Source: Setomelanomma holmii (lineage: Eukaryota; Ascomycota; Dothideomycetes; Pleosporales; Phaeosphaeriaceae). Taken from it: a DNA stretch of 64,000 nt. Below the pieces are notes generated by a model. The model made no database searches, had not been told where the DNA came from, and saw only the letters and a list, made by a program, of their open reading frames with translations. Location: the NCBI GenBank assembly GCA_010015745.1, contig ML978186.1, positions 1-64,000 on the forward strand. The letters run 5' to 3'. Position numbers and translations under genes: made by a program. Below, in pieces: positions 55,934 through 64,000 of the stretch. Position 1 is the first letter of the stretch. The number at the start of each line of letters is the position of its first letter.

Positions 55934-56706
55934 CTACTCGGTGTTAACCTCCCACCTTCGTTCGACCGTGATAGTCCCCGGCCCCGGTCCTGCTATATGC
56001 GAACTCCGCCTCGTTTTCTTCGTCTCATGAGTCCTCGTCAATGTCTTCGTGCTGTAGTCAGGGCTGACTGGGCGGAGCTGTATGTCAGATGCACTATCGT
56101 CCACATCATCGATGCGATGTTGGTCGCGTGTTTTCGCTCGATTCGAGTAGGTTTGACTTTTCTTGCTACTCTCATACTCGTACCCGCTACTCATCACGTC
56201 GGATCTGGAGCGAACCCAGAGTGGCCCGATGAGCGGGATACAGGCCAGGATGATGGCGACGGAGGGCTCGATGCTGGAGAGAACTGTAGCGAGCACGCCG
56301 GAGTGTGTCATGTCCTCGAAGACTAGGTTTGGGAGGACCACTTGACGATAGATTGTGATGACCCAAGTACTTCAAAAAGATTGTCAGTGGCGCTTGATGC
56401 TGGATGCATAGAGGTGAGGTTATCATACCCAATCCCAATACTCAACATGCCCATAGCCAACACCTTCTTTGGTGTCGCAAGTCTCAGCTTATACAGGTAA
56501 GGCATCGGCAGCCCAATCAACAGAATGTCCGTAAGGATATTGATGACACCCATGCTTGTGTACCAATCCCTTTGGCTACCACACGTTCCTTGGATGGTGA
56601 AGTCCCAGTTCCGAGCAATTAGTCTACAGATGAGAAGACCAGCGAGGATATTCGCCATGCACCACAGGATGACGAAGATTCCAAATCCGCAAGCCCAATG
56701 TATCAT
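55934..56706 (-). pseudogene. 5'-truncated fungal rhodopsin-domain (Pth11-like) membrane protein
   Basis: Two exons, 56706-56429 and 56369-55934, join in frame across a 59-bp intron. The product resembles the second half of the fungal integral membrane 'rhodopsin domain' family: membrane helices in FGIFVILWCMANILAGLLICRL, INILTDILLIGLPMPYLYKL and SIEPSVAIILACIPLIGPLW, with the typical loop KKVLAMGMLSIGIG and the segment VVLPNLVFEDMTHSG, then a Ser/Arg-rich cytosolic tail. The first three helices are missing: the frame meets a TAG just upstream of 56706, and no hydrophobic exon is found on this strand in the next 1.1 kb. It is therefore probably a truncated remnant; an unusual far-upstream exon remains possible. 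Confidence 0.65.
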
Positions 56707-57865
56707 GGAAGGTTTCTTCTAGGGAACATAGGAAGATCCGTGGGAAATGACATTCGTACTGTGTGGTAGTGTGCTGCCACCAGGCGCTGGCGCAAGTTGT
56801 GCCCGATTCAAGTCGATAGTTCTTCAAATTCACTCTCTCATAGAGTCCTGTATGGTCTCAGAGACTCGTGTGACCAGTACTTCAAGCTCGAGAATAGCCT
56901 GAAGATATCCCCGCTTCGGTATAAAAGCAAAGCTGACTTCAGCGTTCTGTGCAGGCCGAGTAGAGCGGCACGAATTATGCCGATACACCTGGTGCTGCCG
57001 CCATCTCGGCCAGGTCATCGTCAAATGAATATAGTAGGTGACGCCTGTAGTGACAACAATTTGTGGCTAGAGGCGAATGAGTGTGACCACAAAGGTGCCG
57101 TATGGCGGAAGCGGCATCTCATTCTGATCGCCTTCTTCGAGAAATACTACTCGACCGGACAACGCGACAGCCTCTGGGAGCGTGACCATCCTAAACAGCT
57201 TCGAATGTGACATGATTGGGCAGAATCACAAGCGCGTCTTGTTCCTGAAGGCAAGGCGATGACGGGAACCGCTGACCCGCTGCAAGGGCCGAAGATCCAA
57301 CGACGCGAGCCCGACGGTGGTGGGTAAGCCGGAATTCTGGCAGTTTGGCGATCGATGGAGGCAAGGATGAAGCTTGGAAGAGGCTGCACGGCGGGCTCTC
57401 GTTGGCTGTGAACTCTGTAGCCAGTGGCTGTGCAGGCTGTGCTTGGTGGGGCTTGGCCGTGACGTTGTTGGACGGAGTCTGGTGAAGCCCAAGAAGCCTA
57501 GCACAGAGTCAAGAGTCTGTCGCTTCCGCGTGTCTGCTGTCTTCTGCGCTTGCCTGAGACACTCTCTTCTCCTACACCCTCTACAGGACCCTCACCAGAT
57601 ATTCCTCGTTGAGCGCTTTCAAGCGCGCGCCCGGGCTGCGAATCTCACCACAGCCACCACCCAACACCCAGTAACATCGAGAACGGTTACGCAGCCGCGC
57701 AACCTGACCTGACAAACATCCACCCTTGACGCGCCGCCGCCTGAGGGCCTTTGACTCTTTCACGCGCCTAGTTCAGGTGTTTCAGACCCTTTCACGCCTA
57801 CCGCGCATTCAAGGCTCGTACAGAAGCTACTGCGGAGTCGCAGCTGGCGCGTAAAGCATCGCAAT
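56707..57865. other. intergenic, promoter of patatin-like gene
   Basis: About 1.16 kb with no recognisable gene; the missing N-terminal half of the rhodopsin-type protein was looked for here and not found. The last 400 bp are C/T-rich and probably the leader and promoter of the patatin-like gene. Confidence 0.5.
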
Positions 57866-59816
57866 ATGGCAAACAGCGGGATTCGGCGGAAGGACACCAC
57901 CAAAGGGCCGCCTCTTCGCATCCTCTCGCTAGGTAAGATGATCGCGCAACAGTATGCATGGCATGCGTAGGCTGACACAGTGCAGATGGTGGAGGCGTGC
58001 GCGGCTATTCCATGCTGATCATCCTCCAGGAGCTGATGCACCGAGCATTTGTCGAAACTGAAGGACGGGCACCGAAGCGACACGAAGTACCGAAGCCATG
58101 CGAACACTTCGATTTGATAGCGGGAACCGGCACTGGAGGACTCATTGCAATCATGCTGGGACGGCTGCGCATGGACGTCGAGATGTGCAAGGACGTCTAC
58201 GTGCGAATGACAAGAAAAGTGTTCGAGACGGACAAGACATTCGCTGGCATACCGTATCGATCAACGCTGTTCAAGGCGTCGAAGCTGGAGGAGGCCATCA
58301 TGGAGTGTGTGCGAGAGCACACCATATACGACGATGAAGGCAACGACAACCACAACGGACTATCATTCTCGGCAGACCTCCGAAGCCCAATGACACCAGG
58401 GAGCGCCCTACCCGGTCGTCGCATGGAAAGAAGTGCCAGCAACGCCAGCAGGTACAGCCAGATCGGGACAACGCCCGTCAATCTACGCATGGCCGCCCTG
58501 AAATGGGGCAATCCTCATGCTCTGCTCTACGACAACCGAGAAGAGCGCACCAAGACGTGAGTATGGCCCATATTCCTCGAGGACTTCATGTTGATCGTTG
58601 CAGGGCTGTCACCGCTGTCTATAAAGGCACGAAGAAGGCAGGAACCGGCCAGATCCTGCTTCGCTCCTACGACTCACGCAAAGAGCCACCCGTCGAACCG
58701 AATGCGACGATATGGCAAGCAGGTCGTGCAACGTCTGCCACTGCATTAGCTTTCAAGCCGATCCAGATCGGACAATCAGTGTTCCTCGACGAAGGTACCG
58801 GGAAATACAACCCAGCGCCGATGGTACTCGACGAAGCAGTCTGCAACGAATGGCCAGGGCGTGATGTCGGCGTTTTCATCAGCATCGGGACCGGAAAGCG
58901 GCCGGATGGTACAAACCAACAGCAACACCTGTGGTGGGAAGGCTTTGTCTCGGGCGGCATCGGCGACTTCGCGGAAGCCAGGCGGCGACTCGTTCAAAAG
59001 ATTGAGGATTGTGAGAAGACACACAAGGAAATGAAAGACAACCTAGCGAAACGCCACGTCAACCCCGAGAACTACTATCGACTAAATGTCAATGTTGGCG
59101 TAGGCGAGTTTGGAATGAACGAGTGGAACGCTTTGGCGGAGATCAGCACGAACACACGGATGTATCTTGCAGAGAAGGGTGTACAAAGCATGACCCTCGA
59201 TGCTGCTGCTAAAATCGCCCGCATCCACTTCGCGAAGATTCGATGGGATCGCGCCCTTAGAGGCGATTCACAATTTGGTGGTCCACAGGCACCAAACAAG
59301 CCACTGCCTACTGTGCCCGACCCATCACCGCTCGCAGTCGAGCTGCCAGCTGAGGAGATTAGTCCAGAATATCGTCTCACCAACCCGGACGGAAATCGCG
59401 TCTCTTTCCAGGAGCCGCGCCGACCTTCTGACAACGACAAGTACCTTGTGATGTCTTCGGACGAGTACCCACAACCGGTCACGTACGACATGCCACCACG
59501 ACATTCTGGTGAATTGGTTGCTTCAGGTCGTCGCTCGGATGAGCTGTTCAACTCAAGAGAGGACTCGATGCATAGCTCCCGAGCACCGAGCTTCGAGGAG
59601 CGCTTGCAGCAAGCACACGCAAACGCGCCGCCAAGACCACCGAAAACTCCTTTGCAAGACGAGGCAAAGCTATCGAGTCTTTCAGCACCCCGCCCATCAC
59701 CACCAGGTAGCTCGGGCCATCCGAGACCACCACGTGGTGCACCGTTACCTTATCCGGACAATGATGGACCGCCTCCTGTTGTCAATAAAGCTACCAAGCC
59801 CGAGTTCACTCGTTGA
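57866..59816 (+). CDS. patatin-like phospholipase-domain protein with altered nucleophile motif
   Basis: Exons 57866-57932, 57986-58556 and 58604-59816 join in frame to 616 residues. The patatin fold starts at once: PLRILSLDGGGVRGYSM, with the oxyanion-hole glycines rebuilt across intron 1. The nucleophile elbow, normally Gly-X-Ser-X-Gly, reads FDLIAGTGTGGLIAIMLGRLRM, so the catalytic Ser is Gly. The usual second catalytic motif Asp-Gly-Gly/Ala is replaced by FLDEGTGKYNPA. The rest of the domain is well kept (CKDVYVRMTRKVF, GIPYRSTLFKASKLEEAI, VGVFISIGTGKRPDG) up to about residue 470, followed by a Pro/Ser-rich tail. Patatins are lipid acyl hydrolases; this one is predicted to be inactive or to work differently. 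I believe related proteins with the same motif occur in other ascomycetes, which would argue for a conserved pseudoenzyme. Confidence 0.88.
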
Positions 59817-60559
59817 GTAATAGCATTCTGATGATTGTGGAAGATCATATAGCTTCAACAGCGCAGGACAAACTGCGATCTCAAAAACAAAGCCTTGCTA
59901 CGCCAGAATGTTTCGCATGGCTTGCGTGTTGAGAAGGAACTGATTGCGACTCCCACGACCTGAGAGGCCTTTGGGACGTTAGTCATCCCTTGCTACCGTG
60001 CACAACGACTACCCACAACCGATTCCACCATCATCTGAACGCACACACAGCTAGGGATTAGGTACGCATCATGTGCGGCGACTCATGATGACGACCGACT
60101 CAGCTCGCGAAGCCTCATTGCTTCGCCCTGACTAGTGGGGGCTCTCGACCAACAAGGGAAATGTGGTCTACCAACTTGTACGCATTGGAGCCATAACGGA
60201 GCACACAAACATAAGTCATCGACGCCTCACGAGGTATGAGAACATTTGGATAGCATATTTGGCACACGAGTTGCAAGATTGAGATAGCGTAGATACCCCT
60301 TCAATTTCATCTTGGTCATTTTCAAGCTTTATCGTAAATTTGCATGTCCCAATTTGTCCGTTCATTGCTTGCTGATACTGATGCAAGGCAATGTCATTCA
60401 TCAGATCCATCGATGCGCATGTCGATGCTGCCAAACAGCCTCACAAACGCCATTGTCGAATCTGTTCAGCATCCACTATCGCTTGTTGTAGCGAATCAAT
60501 GCCAATCAATAACGCAATCTTACAAGCTCACCTTCTGAATCCAGCACTCGCAGCCACTT
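59817..60559. other. intergenic
   Basis: About 740 bp between the convergent patatin-like gene and the first array gene. No gene recognised. Confidence 0.5.
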
Positions 60560-61057
60560 CTACTCATCATCCTTGACCTTCAAATCCTCGTCGTCCCCAG
60601 ACCCCTTCTCAACCTCATTTTTCTTCTTCCTTCCCTTCTTCGTCGGACTAGCCTTGCCATCGCCATCACCGCCTGTATCCTTGCCCTTGCGCTTCCTGGG
60701 CGTGCTCACAGCCTTCTTAGGCGTGCCCTCCTCGATCGGGCTCCCAGCCTTGAGCGCCTCAAGCTCATTCTTCAATGTGCCCTTGAGCCGATCGACCATG
60801 CGTTGGCACGCAATGACGGAGCGGCCGGTGGGACAGGGAGTAGACTGGCTTGGTATCAGTAATTGATGGAGCGAATGGTAAGCAAGAGGGTAAGCGTACG
60901 TTGTAGTTGAACTTGACGTCAGAGTTCTCGATGAGGGCGAAGAGGTATGTGAGCTACGTACGAACTAACTGGTGGTGTTGTGGGGCAAGTAAAGAGGACG
61001 AATGCGCTCTTTGTCGGTCCAGCCGGTCTTGGCTTTGGGGCCTTTGGTATCGGAAAT
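60560..61057 (-). pseudogene. array copy A: small lysine-rich Myb/SANT-like protein, start and first donor lost
   Basis: Exons corresponding to the three neighbours can be traced: exon 1 at 61057-61004 (SDTKGPKAKTGWTDKER), exon 2 at 60953-60900 (exactly 54 nt, LTYLFALIENSDVKFNYN) and exon 3 at 60844-60560 (STPCPTGRSVIACQRMVDRLKGTLKN, then Lys-rich to KVKDDE). The expected ATG before SDT is ATT (61055-61057), and no in-frame ATG is found just upstream. After GAG the GTAAGT/GTGAGT donor of the other copies is replaced by CGCATTCGTCC, and reading through meets TAG after 13 codons. Exons 2 and 3 and their splice sites look intact. A shorter product could begin at the ATG at 60799. Probably a decaying copy. 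Confidence 0.7.
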
Positions 61058-61589
61058 TGTTGTTAAGGGGGTTCTGGTCGTTAGGTGCTTTGGGATGTCC
61101 TGTGTCGCTTGCTTTGTTGGGTGGTGCGGCACGAGATTGGTTGGGAATGAAAAAAAATGGTGGGAGCAGGGTGAGAGGCGGTATTCATGGTGTGCTCATG
61201 GTTGGGGTGGCAGAGCTGCCTTCACCATCACTTTCGTGTTGGGCGAGGTGAGGGTGAGGATTAGAACATGCGTGATGGGAATCTGGTACATACTAGTCAT
61301 CTCACTTCTCAGTGAGTTGAGATTGCACGCATGATGTCGAGAGGCTTGAAATTTTGGTATGAAAGGTAGATTTGAAGATGTCGTTCGAACCTTAAATGAT
61401 TTTGGCGCCGTCACCGCAACGAGCTTGAGACGCGCCATGCGCAGACAAAAAGCAGACCGTAGCGTCCTTGAAGCATGCATCCCAAACTCTAGACTTTGGA
61501 CGCTGTCGAAAGCTACTTAATGACTACCAACGCCCTTCCCATTACTGAACATCCCATATGTATGTCGTGCCCGCCATCATTCAGGTGCC
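61058..61589. other. spacer in tandem array
   Basis: About 530 bp between copies A and B. No gene seen. It should contain the 3' end of copy B and the upstream region of copy A. Confidence 0.5.
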
Positions 61590-62142
61590 TTAGACCTCCG
61601 CCTTAAAGTCGACTTCTCCCTCAGGCTCATCCTTGATCTTCTGCTCCTCCTTGAGTTCTACATCGACGTTCTTCTTGGAGCGACCCTTCTTTTTCGTGAT
61701 TCCATTTTCGCCGGTGTCCTCATCGCCCATGGCCTTGCGCTTCCTCCCGCCGCCCTTCTTCGGTGCGACGTTGGCGTCGTTGGGTGGCGCGAGCGGGTCA
61801 CCGTTCTTGATCGCGTCGATCTCGGCCCTCAGAGCGTTCTTGACTTTGAACATCTTCTGGACACAACCGTTGGCGTTGCGACCGGCTGGCGCGGGGGCGT
61901 TCTGTCACTATGTTAGTGCCCGAGCAGGTGTGAATCGATTCGGAAAAAAGATGCTTACATTGAAGTCGACCTTGGCGCCAGTAGACTCAATGGCACTGAG
62001 GAGGTAGACGAGCTATCAAGTATCAGCACAAGCAACTTGGCCGTAGTTGATAAGAACTCACGAATTCATGCTCGGTCCAAGCTGGCGCGGTTAAACCGCC
62101 TGGGTTTCCTCTACGCTTCTTGGGGGTGTCGGCGTCAGACAT
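61590..62142 (-). CDS. array copy B: small lysine-rich Myb/SANT-like protein
   Basis: Exons 62142-62062, 62012-61959 and 61901-61590 join in frame to 148 residues. The N-terminal 70 residues (APAWTEHEF, LVYLLSAIESTGAKVDFN, NAPAPAGRNANGCVQKMFKVKNALRAEIDAIK) look like a small helical Myb/SANT-type domain, with a Trp in the first helix and an (P/A)GR(N/T) turn before the last helix. The remainder is Lys-rich with a KKKGRSKK patch and ends IKDEPEGE, a perfect SUMO-acceptor pattern (hydrophobic-Lys-x-Glu). I do not recognise a named family. Nuclear and chromatin-binding is an inference from composition. It is the second of four tandem copies, all on the minus strand with identical intron phases. 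Confidence 0.85.
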
Positions 62143-62520
62143 GGTGGTTTGGCTGTAATTGTTGGGTAATGTAGTGTTCTGGAAGCAAGGAGAGAAGTGG
62201 GATTGGAGTATAGAGATTAAAGGTTGGAAGAAGAAAAGTAGAAGGAGACATCGAAGTTCTTATATGCAGTAAAAGGGTACCTGATCGCGAAAGCCGGCTT
62301 CACCGTGAGTTGATCAGAAAGATTGCAAACTCATGAAGCGAGGTGAAGGTGAGTACTGACCCGCCGATCCTACTCCGCGAATGCAGGTCCAAGCTACTGG
62401 AGGAAATGTTCCAAATTGCATCCTGCATAGCTTCAACGACTTACCTATCAGGCATCTGCCAAAGTCTAGTCCCTCTCCCTGCGTAAGTTTCGCATGTCGT
62501 GAACGCCTTAGCCCACAACC
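62143..62520. other. spacer in tandem array
   Basis: About 380 bp between copies B and C, holding the promoter of copy B and the 3' end of copy C. It shares an 'ACCTGATCGCGAAAGCCGGCTTCACCGTGAG' type stretch only loosely (TTCACCGTGAG) with the spacer between C and D. Confidence 0.5.
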
Positions 62521-63081
62521 TTAATTCCCAGTCTCCAATCCATCCTCTCCCTCGGGCTCATCCTTGACCTTGACTCCCTCATCAACATTTTCTAGCACTT
62601 CAGCTGCTGCGTTCTTCTTGGCACGGCCACGCTTCTTTGCGCTAGCATCTCCTTCATTCTCCTCGCCATCAGCCTTGCCCTTTCGCTTGCGAGGGGTTGA
62701 CTTGGGAGTTCCGTCGCCGTTCGCGGCCTTCTTATTGGGCGTGCTCTTGACAGGGTTACCATTGCCAGCCTTGATGGCCTCGATCTCGTCCTTCATGTTG
62801 CGCTTGAGAGCATTGATCTTCTGGCGAAACCCGTTGGCATTGCGGCCTGGTGGGCATGCAGCTTCCTAGATGCGTGTGAGTAGTTGGCAACATAGTGCCG
62901 AGAGGCTGGATCATACCGTGTACTGGAGCGTAGCATTGGAGTATTCGAGAGTTTTGACAAGCGATACGAGCTATTGAGGGTCAGTTTTGAGGCGCGGCTT
63001 GAAGGTAGAGATACTTACAAGCTCTCTGTCGGTCCATCCGACCGGCTTGCCACCCTTGGGCTTTGTTTCATTGTCTGACAT
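62521..63081 (-). CDS. array copy C: small lysine-rich Myb/SANT-like protein
   Basis: Exons 63081-63019, 62970-62917 and 62865-62521 join in frame to 153 residues. The N-terminal domain reads GWTDREL, LVSLVKTLEYSNATLQYT, then EAACPPGRNANGFRQKINAL. The Lys-rich half contains STPRKRKGK and KKRGRAKK, the latter with an RGR core like an AT-hook. The C-terminus carries VKVKDEPEGE, again a SUMO-type site. The middle exon is exactly 54 nt, as in the other copies. Function unknown; DNA or chromatin binding is inferred. Confidence 0.87.
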
Positions 63082-63356
63082 GTTGACGGTGCTGTCACAA
63101 GAAGATAATGTTTCGTGGAAATGGTGTTGTGACTGTTCTTGCAAGGACGGAAATGATATAACTTGATGAGGGCTTTTAGAAGAGAGGAAAGGACCAGCTA
63201 CTTACATCCTTGCCCAGTTTGTAGCGCACTGCTGCGCCAACTTCACCGTGAGCAAATTGTAAAATGAAAAGGCGTCAAACGAGGTGGAAGGTGGGTCCAG
63301 AAACGCCATCGCTCGAGTAATCCCGCAACGTGCATCTTTAGGATACCTTAATGTAT
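63082..63356. other. spacer in tandem array
   Basis: About 275 bp between copies C and D. It contains a TTCACCGTGAG stretch (63241-63251) also found in the spacer left of copy C (62310-62320), a likely trace of the duplication. Confidence 0.55.
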
Positions 63357-63892
63357 CTAGATCTCAGCTCCCGAGGCCAGCTCACCCTTAGGCTCTTCCT
63401 TGATCTTCATCTCCTCAGGCTCTGAACTCGCGTTCTTCTTGGAACCTCCACGCTTCTTTGTCGACTCATCCTCGCCGTCGACACCGTCGTCGTTGGATTT
63501 GCGTTTGCGTAGAGTGGACTTGGCCGAGCCATCTCCGCTCTTGTTCTTGAACGCTGGGGCGTCTGACAAAGGCTGACCGGAGTTGATCGCATCAAGCTCG
63601 GGCTTGAGGTCCTTCTTAAGCGCGACGAACTTCTGTGAGAAGCCTTTCGCAGTGCGACCAGGTGGGTATGCTATGTTCTGATTGGCATGAGTCACCGGAA
63701 GCTTGAAGAAATTGGAAGTACACGTACTTTGAAGTCGGGTTGGACGCCGGACTTCTCGATGATGTTCATGAGGCATAAGTACTTGTGGCGTGTTAGGTAT
63801 AGCACACTAGACACCGAGGCAAGACTCACGATCTCGTGCTCGCTCCAGCCTATAGCCTTCTTGGGCGCTGCATTGTTCGCGTTGTCAGACAT
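63357..63892 (-). CDS. array copy D: small lysine-rich Myb/SANT-like protein
   Basis: Exons 63892-63830, 63781-63728 and 63677-63357 join in frame to 145 residues. The N-terminal domain reads IGWSEHEI, YLCLMNIIEKSGVQPDFK, then NIAYPPGRTAKGFSQKFVAL. It is followed by a Lys/Ser-rich half (STLRKRKSNDD, TKKRGGSKKN) and a C-terminal MKIKEEPKGE, a SUMO-type site. The middle exon is again 54 nt with both introns in phase 0. It is the fourth copy seen; the window ends 108 bp upstream of its start, so more copies may follow. Confidence 0.87.
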
Positions 63893-64000
63893 CGCTTGCT
63901 GAGATAGTTAATGAGGCCGAAATGTGTGGCTGTAGCGATTCAAGCGTAGGTTTTCCGTCATCGGAGAAGGTAGGTGAGCTGGAGAAGACGTCGAGAAGCC
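63893..64000. other. upstream flank of copy D, window end
   Basis: Promoter side of copy D, cut by the end of the window. No gene visible in 108 bp. Confidence 0.5.

Noticed and set aside
1..64000. CRISPR array, rRNA genes, secondary-metabolite cluster
   Set aside because: None seen: no regular spaced repeats, no rRNA sequence and no polyketide or peptide synthetase genes in the window.

Overview
The window is nuclear DNA of a filamentous ascomycete (Pezizomycotina, most likely a Dothideomycete; the class is an inference from gene style, not proven). The signs are dense protein genes on both strands, short introns (mostly 47-75 bp) with GT..AG ends and CTAAC/CTGAC-like branch sites, and a complement of typical fungal genes (Aur1, Atg9, Spt3, a fungal delta-8 sphingolipid desaturase, a Fot1/pogo transposon). 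All exon joins given here were worked out by eye from splice signals and frame continuity. In every complete model the joined length is a multiple of three.

Layout. 1-2.8 kb: no gene seen. 2.8-12.3 kb: a Gbp2/Hrb1-like RNA-binding protein, a mitochondrial carrier, a NYN-domain protein and inositol phosphorylceramide synthase (AUR1). 12.9-16.6 kb: an intact 1.8-kb Fot1/pogo transposon with TA target duplication, followed by a broken flavoprotein oxidoreductase gene. 17.1-30 kb: a conserved housekeeping block made of a UBR7-type protein and MCM2 (head to head), ribosomal proteins eL30 and uL16, and ATG9 and COG6 (head to head). 30.2-41.1 kb: a mitochondrial-type BolA protein and a NIF3 protein (start codons separated by 104 bp), an intron-containing tRNA-Asn, phosphoketolase, delta-8 sphingolipid desaturase and a phosphopentomutase/phosphoglucomutase. 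42.3-50.2 kb: a large unknown protein with an N-terminal Cys/His cluster, a frameshifted secreted GH43-like gene and a 2.9-kb gene desert with a possible solo LTR. 50.2-54.7 kb: DPH5 and SPT3 head to head, then ribosomal protein eL19. 55.9-59.8 kb: a 5'-truncated rhodopsin-type membrane protein and a patatin-like protein whose nucleophile motif has Gly in place of Ser. 60.5-63.9 kb: a tandem array of four paralogous genes for small, lysine-rich, Myb/SANT-like proteins, one of which appears to have lost its start codon and first splice donor.

How the genes fit together. Most are unlinked housekeeping genes, and no biosynthetic cluster is present. Functional neighbours worth noting are ATG9/COG6 (Golgi and autophagosome membrane traffic), BolA/NIF3 (both plausibly mitochondrial), and phosphoketolase close to a phosphopentomutase (pentose phosphate metabolism). 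The least explained pieces are the four-gene tandem array at the right end, the 1133-residue unknown protein and the patatin-like protein with a missing catalytic serine.
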